From JAWPMT01 sp965601475 (GTDB lineage: Bacteria > Bacteroidota > Bacteroidia > Cytophagales > Cyclobacteriaceae), in NCBI GenBank assembly GCA_965601475.1, contig OZ271832.1, positions 4,588,001 to 4,652,000 on the forward strand: 64,000 bases of DNA, written 5' to 3'. Positions 26,550-34,745 of this stretch are shown here, piece by piece. A program made the translations under genes and the position numbers. Positions within the stretch are counted from its first letter, which is position 1. Each line of letters begins with the position of its first letter. The notes under the pieces are model-generated. The model saw only the letters and a program-made list of their open reading frames with translations. It did not search any database and was not told the DNA's origin.

Positions 26550-26711
26550 GGAAGTTTGCTGTGATGTCTCTTACCCACATGAATTGTTATTCCATGGGGG
26601 AAGGATTCGTTAAATCAGGGGGAGGAATTCATATTTCCGGTCAGGATAGCCCTATCCGTTTGGAATTTCGAGGATGCAAGCCAATCATTGAATCTCAAAA
26701 AATGTGACATT

Positions 26712-26810
26712 ATGAAAAAGATTCCAGGGTTTGTGATTTTCCTGCTACTGGCCGTAGCCGTGTTCCTTTTGGTTAAAGGATTTCTCAACGGGTTTTCACA
26801 GCCATTCTAA
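26712..26810 (+). CDS. candidate 32-residue membrane peptide
   Basis: ATG to TAA encoding 32 residues: MKK followed by one long hydrophobic segment (FVIFLLLAVAVFLLV) and a short polar tail ending SQPF. This is a compact single-pass membrane peptide in an otherwise gene-free gap of about 480 bp. There is no homology evidence. The charge and hydrophobicity pattern is better than expected by chance, but such short ORFs are often spurious. Confidence 0.35.
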   Translation: MKKIPGFVIFLLLAVAVFLLVKGFLNGFSQPF

Positions 26811-26882
26811 GATCCCAAGAGCCTTTCCAGACATGGCTTCCGAGCTAGCTAAAGAAGTGGCTTTAAGTTCAGAATAAGATAT

Positions 26883-27653
26883 TCAAAACAAACTGCCTTG
26901 CTCCTCCGCCAGTTCGGGGTAGTGTCGTGGTTTTTGGATCTCCGGTACATTGCCGAGGTAAGTTCGACCCAGCTTCTTATTGGATTTGATGGGTTGGCAG
27001 GCGTAATATTCCAATTCGTCGTCCGGAAGCGGTTGGATCAATTGCAGGGTGTCTTCTTCTTCAGTACCCCAGAGCCATCGTTCGTCATCCGCTGGCTGGA
27101 CAATGTAGATCATACGTGAATCGGGACTGTAGGCAGGTTCATTATGAACCCATGCCATTTCCTTGTTTGCCGGACCTGTTACCAAAGTGACGGTATTGAT
27201 TTCTACTTCTTCCTTTTCATTCACGAAAGTCTGCCAGAGTCCCGCTACCATAAAAGGGTCGCCTGACTTCAGCTTTACATAATGGGGGAAGGCCACACCT
27301 CCCTTCTTGTGGTGGTCGAAGAAGCCATCAAGCATGACCAGACAACGTCGGCTGCCTGCTGATTTGCGGTAGATTCCATTGCTTTTGAAGAGGTTATCAT
27401 TTCGCGCATTGAGCGTATTGATGGGCCGACCATTCTTCTTGGGCGCATATACCGTTGGCACAAAACCCCAATGAAAGGCTTGTACCTCCTCGGGGTGTTC
27501 ATTGGTCACCACGGGTAAGTCTGGCTCATCAAAGCCTGAAGCATGGTAAGTAGGTGCAAGTATGCGTTGTATTCTTTCCCACATGGAATTGTCGCCATAG
27601 CGCTTGGAGTATTCGCTGGCCTGGCGTGTCATGAAAGCTACGTCGTAACACAT
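26883..27653 (-). CDS. SOS response-associated peptidase (SRAP/YedK/HMCES)
   Basis: A 256-residue SRAP protein. The catalytic Cys2 is exposed after Met removal (MCYDVAF), as needed for the thiazolidine crosslink that shields abasic sites in single-stranded DNA. Other conserved segments are FHWGFVPTVY, INTLNARND, CLVMLDGFFDHHKK, VAGLWQTF and TLVTGPANKEMAWVHN. It is divergent from a 101-residue hypothetical gene and a perfect palindrome lies between them. Confidence 0.9.
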   Translation of the reverse strand: MCYDVAFMTRQASEYSKRYGDNSMWERIQRILAPTYHASGFDEPDLPVVTNEHPEEVQAFHWGFVPTVYAPKKNGRPINTLNARNDNLFKSNGIYRKSAGSRRCLVMLDGFFDHHKKGGVAFPHYVKLKSGDPFMVAGLWQTFVNEKEEVEINTVTLVTGPANKEMAWVHNEPAYSPDSRMIYIVQPADDERWLWGTEEEDTLQLIQPLPDDELEYYACQPIKSNKKLGRTYLGNVPEIQKPRHYPELAEEQGSLF

Positions 27654-27679
27654 TTTTATTAGGGTTGAAATGCTTTTGT

Positions 27680-27700
27680 AAAGCTAAAAATTTTAGCTTT
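27680..27700. promoter_or_regulatory. perfect 10+1+10 palindrome between divergent genes
   Basis: Arms AAAGCTAAAA and TTTTAGCTTT flank a single A. It lies 27 bp upstream of the SRAP start and 17 bp upstream of the divergent gene. It overlaps the plus-strand promoter-like box at 27694-27701, so it is well placed as an operator for both directions. Confidence 0.6.
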
Positions 27701-27701
27701 G
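27694..27701 (+). promoter_or_regulatory. candidate TAnnTTTG (-7) box with upstream TTTG
   Basis: TAGCTTTG, with a TTTG at 27675-27678 lying 15 nt before it, slightly short of the usual -33/-7 spacing. Start codon 16 nt downstream (27718). Confidence 0.45.
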
Positions 27702-27717
27702 AACTAATAATATTGTC

Positions 27718-28023
27718 ATGGAAAAAGAATACAAACAGTACTTAGACAAATGCAGAAAAACAAATGGCGTTGCTTTCACGAGATGGTTTGATGTGTTAAA
27801 GCTGGAAACGGGGCGTCACAACTTACCCAAAAAGGTGCATGACCTTTATTTCAAAAATTACAGTATCGGCGAATTGCTGGATGCACTACCCAAGGATGGA
27901 GAGCTGAAGCTCAGCTGGAAGGATGCCCATGGTAATCTGGCCGAAAACACGTTCAGGTCCTGGAGTGAGTTGAGTACATTTCTGGATAAGAACCCAAGTG
28001 TTACCATTTATCTGAGCAGTTGA
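27718..28023 (+). CDS. hypothetical protein, divergent from SRAP gene
   Basis: A 101-residue soluble, basic protein beginning MEKEYKQYLDKCRKTNGVAF, with a beta-rich C-terminal half (GELKLSWKDAHGNLAENTFRSWSEL). No membrane segment or signal. I do not recognise it. The shared palindromic upstream region suggests it is co-regulated with the SRAP peptidase. Confidence 0.65.
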   Translation: MEKEYKQYLDKCRKTNGVAFTRWFDVLKLETGRHNLPKKVHDLYFKNYSIGELLDALPKDGELKLSWKDAHGNLAENTFRSWSELSTFLDKNPSVTIYLSS

Positions 28024-28162
28024 AATTATCGGATCTGAGTGAGCCGAGGCCCTATGTTGAGCCAGTCAAAGCCCCATTGCCGAGATGTCCGAAGCGCAAA
28101 ACAGCACCCCTGCAAAAGCTTTTCACGTTTCTATCGTTATGTTGGGTAGATGTCTTGAGGGT

Positions 28163-30469
28163 ATGAAAAAAGTTATTTCCACACTATGGCTAGGGTGTTG
28201 GGTGGGAGTGTTTATGGCTCAGGCTGACCCCATCGTCTTCCAGCCACTGTCTCTGGAAGCGGCGATTCAAAAAGCCAAATCCACAGGTCAATTCCTATTC
28301 GTGGATGTGTATGCCGAATGGTGCAAACCTTGCAAGCGACTGGAAAAAGAAGTGTTTGCTGATGAGGAAGTGGGAACCATATTTCGTGAACACTACCTGG
28401 CTATACGGATCGATGCCGAAAAGGAAGATCCTTCACTCATCGAATCCCTGGACATCGAAGTCTACCCCACAATGCTCTTTTATGATGCAAGAGGTCGCCG
28501 GGTCCATCGGCAGGAAGGGTTCTTGAACGCACCCGATTTCAGGGATCTGGCCTTGTCCATTGCCAATTTGCAGCAATACCATGAAGCGTATGACAAGCGA
28601 CCTGGGAAAAGTGATGTCGTTGTTCCCTACATCATGGCGTTGAAGTGGGTCAATCCTGTCAAGGCCTCTAAAGTGGCCGCGCGGTACCTTATGGAAGTAC
28701 CGGAGAAGAAATATTCTGAGCCTGAGCACTGGGAGCTTATTAGCAATTTCATCACACCGGCACAGCGGGTGATGTTTAACAGGATCGTGAATCACGAAGT
28801 GCTGCCACAAACCTACGGCCCGGCATTTTCCCAATACCTGAGTGATCAGCTAACAACCTATTTACAGAAAGGAGCCGAGGTCGGCAATGACGCCTACTTA
28901 AGGGCTTACACGAAATATGTGGGAAGCTTAGGGGACTTACTACCCAATGCGGATAGTCTATTGCTTGTCGGCAAGCTGCAGTTTTATGAAAAATACCAAA
29001 ATCAGGAATTTGTGGATGCCCTTATTGCTTACCACCGGCAATACGGGAGCGAGGCGCCTGATGCCTTGGCGGAAGTGGCCTTGACCCTCACCAACAACTA
29101 TTTTCAGCGGCCGGTACTGGAGTATGCCATTTCATTGGCCAGGCGATCGATCAACAGCGCACCTGGTTTCAAAGCTTACATTGCCCAGGCCCTGGCGTAT
29201 GATCGGTTGGGGCAGTTCAAGAGTGCTTATGGTAACCTGCTGCTGGCCTACGAACATGCTGTTCCCGGAGATCAGGAGTACATAGACGAGTTGGAGCAGG
29301 TACTCAAGGTGAAGCTGGAGCAGGAGTTTGCCGACGGAGTCAACATATCACAGCATCATCTGCTTGGAGAAGACGGACGCTTCACGTTGGGGTCGGGAGA
29401 CAAACGGCTGATGTATGGCTTTCCATTGCCGGAATCCACCTCTCATTTCATCGTCAATGTCGATGGAGCCCTGGCATCGAATGCACCCCATTTGCGGATG
29501 GAGCACTTGAGAGGCAAGATCCAGTATGGAGGGGAAGGCTTCTCTCGATCGGTGTCCATTGTCTTCCGATTCAAGGAAGTGGAGATCACGCAGGAGCTGA
29601 TCCCCGTGGACAGGGAGGGAGCTGAAATAAAAGAGGGCTTTGCTCAGTATTATAAGGTACGATACAACTTCCGGAACCTGTCCAAAGGCCGAAAACGGAT
29701 CGGCCTGGGTGTGCTGTTCGATACCATGATCGACGACAATGACTTTTGTGCCATCGCTGCGGATGGCAAGATCCTGGATTCGGAGTTTGCTTTTTTGCGA
29801 CGTCAGATGCCTGAGGAGTTGCTATTCTATCGTACCAAAGGAGATACTACCGACTTGATGGGTGCGGCTTTGTTGCAGCGCTGGGATGCGACAAAGCCTG
29901 ATAAGATGGTGGTGGGCAGATGGCCTGTGTTGCATCAGGCAAGATGGCAGTTGAAGCCTATGAAAGTGCCCTACGGAGATAGTGCCTATTTTCTCAAGTG
30001 GGAAAATCGCCAATTGGACCCAGGGCGCGAACGTGAGTTTGTGACCTATTATGGTCTGCCGGACTTCAAAACCCCCAACCTGCAATTGATTATGCGAGGT
30101 GATCCACATGCTACCAAAGAGCTGTCACTCTATTTCGAACATGGTTCTTCCCAGCTGGACCTCAATGGTAAGATGTTGCTATCCGAATTGATCACCGATG
30201 AAGCTGTGGAGATAACAGGTGTGCTCCTTAAGGGATATACAGATGTGATTGGTGGGTCGGATGATAATTTTGAATTAAGCAAAAAACGCATCGCTGCAGT
30301 GGGAGCGATATTGAGCGCGCATAAGATTGCTTTTGTGCCGAAGCCTTATGGTATGGATGAGTCTGAGGACACCCTGTACAATCGGCTGTACGGGAATGCC
30401 TATGAGCGGAAGGTGGACGTAGTGATTTATTATCAACGAGCTGCCACGAGCTTGTTGAGCAGGGAGTAG
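28163..30469 (+). CDS. exported thioredoxin-like / OmpA-like fusion protein
   Basis: A 768-residue protein started at MKKVISTLWLGCWVGVFMAQA, which gives a signal peptide; a longer start at 28085 does not. Residues about 25-140 are a thioredoxin fold with the redox motif WCKPC (53-57) and a cis-Pro segment VYPTMLF. The middle (about 150-640) has TPR-like helices (YLRAYTKYVGSLG, AYDRLGQFKSAYGNLLLAY) and a beta-rich region. The C terminus (about 650-768) is OmpA-like: FEHGSSQLDLNGKMLL, LKGYTDVIGGSDDNFELSKKRI and YERKVDVVI. It likely links redox chemistry to the periplasmic cell wall. Confidence 0.75.
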   Translation: MKKVISTLWLGCWVGVFMAQADPIVFQPLSLEAAIQKAKSTGQFLFVDVYAEWCKPCKRLEKEVFADEEVGTIFREHYLAIRIDAEKEDPSLIESLDIEVYPTMLFYDARGRRVHRQEGFLNAPDFRDLALSIANLQQYHEAYDKRPGKSDVVVPYIMALKWVNPVKASKVAARYLMEVPEKKYSEPEHWELISNFITPAQRVMFNRIVNHEVLPQTYGPAFSQYLSDQLTTYLQKGAEVGNDAYLRAYTKYVGSLGDLLPNADSLLLVGKLQFYEKYQNQEFVDALIAYHRQYGSEAPDALAEVALTLTNNYFQRPVLEYAISLARRSINSAPGFKAYIAQALAYDRLGQFKSAYGNLLLAYEHAVPGDQEYIDELEQVLKVKLEQEFADGVNISQHHLLGEDGRFTLGSGDKRLMYGFPLPESTSHFIVNVDGALASNAPHLRMEHLRGKIQYGGEGFSRSVSIVFRFKEVEITQELIPVDREGAEIKEGFAQYYKVRYNFRNLSKGRKRIGLGVLFDTMIDDNDFCAIAADGKILDSEFAFLRRQMPEELLFYRTKGDTTDLMGAALLQRWDATKPDKMVVGRWPVLHQARWQLKPMKVPYGDSAYFLKWENRQLDPGREREFVTYYGLPDFKTPNLQLIMRGDPHATKELSLYFEHGSSQLDLNGKMLLSELITDEAVEITGVLLKGYTDVIGGSDDNFELSKKRIAAVGAILSAHKIAFVPKPYGMDESEDTLYNRLYGNAYERKVDVVIYYQRAATSLLSRE

Positions 30470-30485
30470 GCGTGCCCCAACCTTT

Positions 30486-30893
30486 CTTGCGATCGGAAAG
30501 GCCTCTCCTTCGCCGAGGTGACCGTGCTCAAAAAAATCTCTTTTTTTGCCTCGTCATTCCGATTTATAAGGCACGAAGAATGCCGGAATCTCATGTCCTT
30601 GGCCCCAAAGTCCCAACCACGACCGCGTCACTTCGATCACGCGAGGAGGAGAAGTCTCCTTTCCAGGCACTGCACCAGATTGTGAGATTTCTCACTTCGT
30701 TCAAAATGACGTGTTAGAATGATGACGCTTAGACCCTCCAATGAGGCTCTTCGACATTTTCCGAAGGGCATGTCGAAGCACAGATAAAGGGAGATTTCAA
30801 TCTCCGTTATGATAGTGCAGGTTTCCCAGACGGATTGCAAAATCCATCAGATCTACACTTCAGGATGCCCTCCGCGATGTCCTAAGAGCAGGG
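30486..30893. repeat. hairpin-rich intergenic repeat, copy A
   Basis: First of three related copies. Shared landmarks in order: a TCTCTCCTTCG-type segment, an A-run then T-run, GCCTCGTCATTCCG, GAATnCCGGAATCTCATG, a GCGAGGAGGAGAAGTCTC block, GAGATTTCTCACTTCGTTC, and inverted repeats around TCGACAT/ATGTCGA and GGAGAT/ATCTCC (30790-30805). It fills the gap between the thioredoxin-OmpA gene and the gene at 30993. No coding potential was seen. Confidence 0.75.
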
Positions 30894-30992
30894 TTTCCCA
30901 TGAAGACCACAGATAGACGAATTTATCTACCCATCGATTGAGTGGGTTGTCCTATATCGCTTCCATATTTCAATACAGATCCAATATCAATT

Positions 30993-31469
30993 ATGGAGAA
31001 TAGAATACACCTTAAAATTTCCGAAACGGACCATCAGGCCATCCAGGATGCCCTCAAGGTCCTCAACGACAAGCTACTTCCTCAGCTGAAAACACTGGAT
31101 GCCAGGGAACGTCAGGCCTTGCCAAAAATGGGTGACAGTACGGAGCCCTTCGTGGAGAAGACCATTGACTATGCCAAGTCCAACCCACAGTTTCTGCCAC
31201 CCTACGTCAAGGTGGATGAGATGGAAGTGGACTTTCATGCCGTGCAAACACTCAACAACATTATCCGACCCTTGCGTCAGTTGCTGTCAGGGCTGGAGGA
31301 TACGTTGATGTTGGCAGGCAGTGAAGCTTATGTGGCGGCATTGAGCTACTACAACAGTGTGAAAATGGGGCAGAAGATGAAGCTTCCTGGTGCCGATGAT
31401 GTCTACAATGACCTGAAGAAACGCTTTGAAGGTCAGGGCAGAAGGGCATCAGGTACCATTGAGGGATAG
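30993..31469 (+). CDS. hypothetical helical protein between repeat copies
   Basis: A 158-residue, largely helical soluble protein starting at MENRIHLKISETDHQAI (a longer ORF start 51 bp upstream is unlikely). It contains ALKVLNDKLLPQL, PPYVKVDEMEVDFHAVQTLNN and LMLAGSEAYVAALSYYNSVK. I recall similar short proteins in Bacteroidota without assigned function. It lies between repeat copies A and B and is the only intact plus-strand gene of this stretch. Confidence 0.7.
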   Translation: MENRIHLKISETDHQAIQDALKVLNDKLLPQLKTLDARERQALPKMGDSTEPFVEKTIDYAKSNPQFLPPYVKVDEMEVDFHAVQTLNNIIRPLRQLLSGLEDTLMLAGSEAYVAALSYYNSVKMGQKMKLPGADDVYNDLKKRFEGQGRRASGTIEG

Positions 31470-31750
31470 CCGCTCACGGGTCCATTCGATGATGCGCCTC
31501 GCATGAGTGAGGCAATGCCTGAGACCAGTTCGCCAATTTGTCCTTCTCATTCATTTCCAGGGTCAACTCGTTCACCACCGAACCGAAGTCGCTCTGTTCT
31601 GATGCCAACTCATTCACTTATTACCTGCGCGATATCATTTCTGATAGGACCCAATTCACTTTTTTACGGTGCTGATTCATCTCTGAACTGAACTATTTCA
31701 ATTCTAAGCTCAGTGAGTTCAGGTTTCAAGTAAACGAGGTCACTTTGGAG

Positions 31751-31777
31751 GTGGGGTACCCCACTTCTGAAGTGGGG
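31751..31777. repeat. two overlapping perfect palindromes
   Basis: GTGGGGTACCCCAC (31751-31764) shares its right half with CCCCACTTCTGAAGTGGGG (31759-31777). The shared CCCCAC can pair with either side, so two hairpins exclude each other. The stretch 31470-31797 shows no intact gene; the minus strand carries scattered charged, coiled-coil-like codons interrupted by stops. Confidence 0.6.
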
Positions 31778-31797
31778 AGGAGTACTTAGGTAAGTGG

Positions 31798-31876
31798 GGT
31801 GATCGCACCGAAATAGCCGGCAGAATGGCGGTGAATGCCGACCACCAGTCCGAGGACCAATACGATCCATTTCACC
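31798..31876 (-). pseudogene. frameshifted remnant of the adjacent small membrane-protein gene
   Basis: Read on the minus strand this segment aligns with the 3' end of the gene at 32621-32818: KWIV, then the hydrophobic helix, then the stop. One inserted base about a third of the way in destroys the frame, and the conserved tail GGTGnGATCACC follows. The 5' part is missing just where the sequence meets repeat copy B. This points to a duplication followed by decay. Confidence 0.65.
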
Positions 31877-31894
31877 TTCCTACTTCGGACACTT

Positions 31895-32257
31895 CTTAGG
31901 ATCAGAAAGATCTCTCCTTCGTTGAGGTGAAAGAGCTCAAAAAAACTCTTTTTTTGCCTCGTCATTCCGGTTTCTGAGGTACGAAGAATACCGGAATCTC
32001 ATGCTCTTAGCCCCAAGCCCCCAACCATGACTGCGTCACTTCGACGACGCGAGGAGGAGAAGTCTCCTTGCCAGGGACTACAACAGATTGTGAGATTTCT
32101 CACTCCGTTCGAAATGACGCAGCTAAAACGATGACGCTTAGATGAGGCTCTTCGACATGTTCCGGAGAGCATGTCGAAGCACAGATAAGCGGAGATTTTG
32201 ATCTCCGCTATGATAGTGCAGGTTTACCAGGACGGATTACAAATCCTTTTGATCCAA
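31895..32257. repeat. hairpin-rich intergenic repeat, copy B
   Basis: Second copy, with the best-preserved inverted repeats: TTCGACATG / CATGTCGAA (32151-32159 and 32170-32178) and GCGGAGAT / ATCTCCGC (32189-32196 and 32201-32208). Order and landmarks match copy A. It directly abuts the pseudogene remnant. Confidence 0.75.
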
Positions 32258-32260
32258 ACA

Positions 32261-32600
32261 GAGGCACCAAAGAATACCGGAATCTCATGCGCTTAGTCCC
32301 CAACTCCCAACCATGACCGCGTTACTTCAACGACGCGAGGAGGAGAAGTCTCGTTGTCGGGCGCTCCTTTCGAGCACTTCCTATTCCGGCAGCTTTTCTC
32401 AGGTACTGCAACGGAAATTGAGATTTCTCACTTCGTTCGAAATGACGCTGTTAAAACGATGAAGCTCTTCGACATGTCCCGGAGAGCATGTCGAAGCACA
32501 GATAAATGGAGATTTCAATCTCCGCTGCGTTAGTGCAGGTTTACCAGGACGGATTACAAATCCTTTAGATCTACACTTCCAGATGCCCTTCTGAATCGTT
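32261..32600. repeat. hairpin-rich intergenic repeat, copy C
   Basis: Third copy, lacking the first 90 or so bases and carrying an extra segment of about 50 bp (near 32364-32410) absent from A and B. The TTCGACATG / CATGTCGAA inverted repeat is at 32468-32476 and 32487-32495. It ends just before the intact small membrane-protein gene, so both the gene and its remnant sit next to a repeat copy. Confidence 0.75.
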
Positions 32601-32620
32601 CAGAAGAGCGTCAGGGGTGA

Positions 32621-32818
32621 TCACACCGAAATTGCCAGCAAAATAGCGATGAATGCCGCCACCAACGCGATAGCCAGCACGATCCATTTCATATCCTTGC
32701 GAAAGGAAGATGGAATTCTTTGCTTCTCCCTTTTCCCAGGTGTGGAATTGATCAATAATGGGTCAGCGATATCATTGTTCCAGTCGGTATCAAACTCTGA
32801 ATGCTCCATAAGCGCCAT
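32621..32818 (-). CDS. small C-terminally anchored membrane protein
   Basis: A 65-residue protein with an acidic N-terminal half (EHSEFDTDWNNDIADPLL), a basic stretch (GKREKQRIPSSFRKDMKW) and a final hydrophobic helix (IVLAIALVAAFIAILLAI), so it is tail-anchored. Function unknown. A decayed duplicate of its 3' end lies at 31798-31876. Confidence 0.6.
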   Translation of the reverse strand: MALMEHSEFDTDWNNDIADPLLINSTPGKREKQRIPSSFRKDMKWIVLAIALVAAFIAILLAISV

Positions 32819-33036
32819 TGAAATTTTACAATAGTCTCACTTTCTTTCCAACCCCACGCAACCAAGACTTCCCTTTCGTCCGTAATGGGTCCATCGCTGT
32901 TCGTACATGTGGTGTACCACAGATACAGCGTGTTGGTTGTGTTCAGGCAGAAAGGCGACGTTTCTGTTTGAATTTGGTTAGTTGTAAAAGATCCGGGGGA
33001 AAATACACTTGGCGGCGTGCTCCCCCGCTTCTTTTT

Positions 33037-33189
33037 TTATCTATTCTCTCTTCGTCGCTTAGCCCGGCGCCATAGCCAATACCCCAACAGTCCCAATATG
33101 ACACCCTGTGCGATCTCCGAGCTGTTGAGCGATCGCAGGCCGGTGGGTTCTTCAGCGGCGATTTGTAAGATGATAAGGAGTAATTCCAA
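33037..33189 (-). CDS. candidate 50-residue membrane protein
   Basis: A TTG-started ORF of 50 residues: a hydrophobic start (ELLLIILQIAAEEP), a polar middle, a second hydrophobic segment (GVILGLLGYWLWRR) and an Arg/Lys-rich end. A stop lies just upstream and no ATG is available. The pattern suits a small membrane protein. The rest of the stretch 32819-33327 shows nothing recognisable. Confidence 0.4.
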   Translation of the reverse strand: MELLLIILQIAAEEPTGLRSLNSSEIAQGVILGLLGYWLWRRAKRRRENR

Positions 33190-33327
33190 TTTGAAACTTC
33201 TTTACGCTTTAGATGTCCAGGCAATTTATTGAATTAAGTCATTACACTTTTTCGATTTCTGACTTCACAAATCCTGGTCAACAGCTATTTTCGTTCTGGT
33301 TTGTATTTCCTATCTCAAATAAGGAGT

Positions 33328-33666
33328 TTGAAACGTGTGGTGAGTCTCTTCTGGCTGACCCTCGTCTTGGTCACGAGCGCATCACTAGCTTTGCAGTGGA
33401 CCTTTGCGACCTATTTCTGTGATGAGAATGGTCAGCAGCTCATCGCCGGTCAAGCGATCACCGTATGTGGAGTGACCTGTCCATTGACGTTCGAAGAACC
33501 CGAGGTTGAATTTGATTACGATCTGAATGCCCCACCTTTCTTTCAGGAGCATGTTGGTGGATATACCTTTCAGTGTCTGAGGATGGTGAGAATCAGATCT
33601 TTGGAGATAAGCGATGAAACCGACGGTTTCTATCCTGCTACGCTGGACCCCCCGGAATCAGTCTGA
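33328..33666 (+). CDS. small secreted Cys-containing protein
   Basis: About 112 residues with an N-terminal signal-like segment (KRVVSLFWLTLVLVTSASLA) and a mature part containing four cysteines (two as CGVTC). The start is uncertain: TTG 33328 gives the KR-rich signal start, and GTG codons at 33337 and 33340 are alternatives with an AAGGAG 10-13 nt upstream. It lies 58 bp before the Met/His-rich outer-membrane gene. Small periplasmic proteins often precede such genes in Bacteroidota; a metal-related role is possible but not shown. Confidence 0.55.
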   Translation: MKRVVSLFWLTLVLVTSASLALQWTFATYFCDENGQQLIAGQAITVCGVTCPLTFEEPEVEFDYDLNAPPFFQEHVGGYTFQCLRMVRIRSLEISDETDGFYPATLDPPESV

Positions 33667-33724
33667 TTTTCTCAGGCCGCCAAATCCCGTTTTTTCTAAA
33701 CCTCAAAATCAGATTTTTACGAAA

Positions 33725-34723
33725 ATGAAATATTTCATTATTGCAATACTACTATGCAGTTCCTGGTTAGGTCATGCTCAGTGGACCTCCGGTCGGCCGG
33801 ATGGCCATGCACCAATTGGCGTAATGGGAGACCACACCCATGGCCAGGGCGAAGTGATGTTTTCTTATCGCTATATGTTCATGGACATGGCCGACATGCG
33901 CGAGGGCACCAGCACTTTGAGCAATGCCGACGTGCTGGCAGACTTCATGGTGACCCCAACAGAAATGCCCATGCATATGCACATGCTTGGCGCTATGTAC
34001 GCCATTTCCGATGAACTAACTACTATGGTCATGGTCAATTTCCTTGATCAATCCATGGACCATGTCACCGGGATGGGTACCACCTTTGAGACGGCTTCGG
34101 GAGGCTTTGGCGATATCCGCGTCTCGGGTCTCTACAAAGTCCTGGATCAAGGCAAGTCCAGACTGCACCTCAACCTGGGACTCAGCATCCCTACGGGATC
34201 CATTGATGAGAAAGACGTGACACCAGCCTCCTCACCCAATGAGGCCCAATTACCATACCCCATGCAAGTGGGTTCGGGGACTTTCGATTTGCTACCCGGA
34301 GCTACGTACTTGTACCAGCAGGAGAAAACCTCGTTGGGTCTGCAGGTCATGGGAATCTTGCGATTGGGCGACAATGATCGTGAGTACACGCTTGGCAACC
34401 GGTTTCAGGGTACGGTATGGTCGGCTTACAAGTTGAGTGAGCTGTTTAGTGCCTCCTTGAGACTTACTGCATTGAATGTGGGAGAGATTGATGGTGCAGA
34501 CCCGACTTTCACCATGCTCGGAATGGTACCCACAGTAGTACCTGAGAATTTTGGGGGCACTTACCTCAATCTTGGAGGAGGTTTCAACTTCTATGTACCG
34601 GAAGGGACGTTTAAGAATGTGAGATTGGGTATCGAGTACGAATTACCGGTCGTGCAGGATCTCAATGGCCCGCAAATGGAGACACAGGGTATTCTGACGC
34701 TAGGTATCCAGTACAGTTTGTAA
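33725..34723 (+). CDS. outer-membrane beta-barrel protein with Met/His-rich N terminus
   Basis: A 332-residue exported protein started at MKYFIIAILLCSSWLGHAQ. The mature N terminus has APIGVMGDHTHGQGEVMFSY, followed by many Met and His residues (MFMDMADM, MPMHMHMLGAMY). The remainder alternates amphipathic strands (LHLNLGLSIPTGS, LGLQVMGILRLGD) and ends with LTLGIQYSL, an outer-membrane barrel ending. It resembles transporter-like proteins found near copper genes in Bacteroidota. Met/His density fits copper binding, but no copper enzyme is adjacent, so this is inference. Confidence 0.7.
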   Translation: MKYFIIAILLCSSWLGHAQWTSGRPDGHAPIGVMGDHTHGQGEVMFSYRYMFMDMADMREGTSTLSNADVLADFMVTPTEMPMHMHMLGAMYAISDELTTMVMVNFLDQSMDHVTGMGTTFETASGGFGDIRVSGLYKVLDQGKSRLHLNLGLSIPTGSIDEKDVTPASSPNEAQLPYPMQVGSGTFDLLPGATYLYQQEKTSLGLQVMGILRLGDNDREYTLGNRFQGTVWSAYKLSELFSASLRLTALNVGEIDGADPTFTMLGMVPTVVPENFGGTYLNLGGGFNFYVPEGTFKNVRLGIEYELPVVQDLNGPQMETQGILTLGIQYSL

Positions 34724-34745
34724 TCGCGACTGGAGCAAAAGGAAG

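Noticed and set aside
30486..32600. CRISPR array or insertion sequence
   Set aside because: The copies are long and diverged, without short identical repeats separated by spacers, and no transposase is present.
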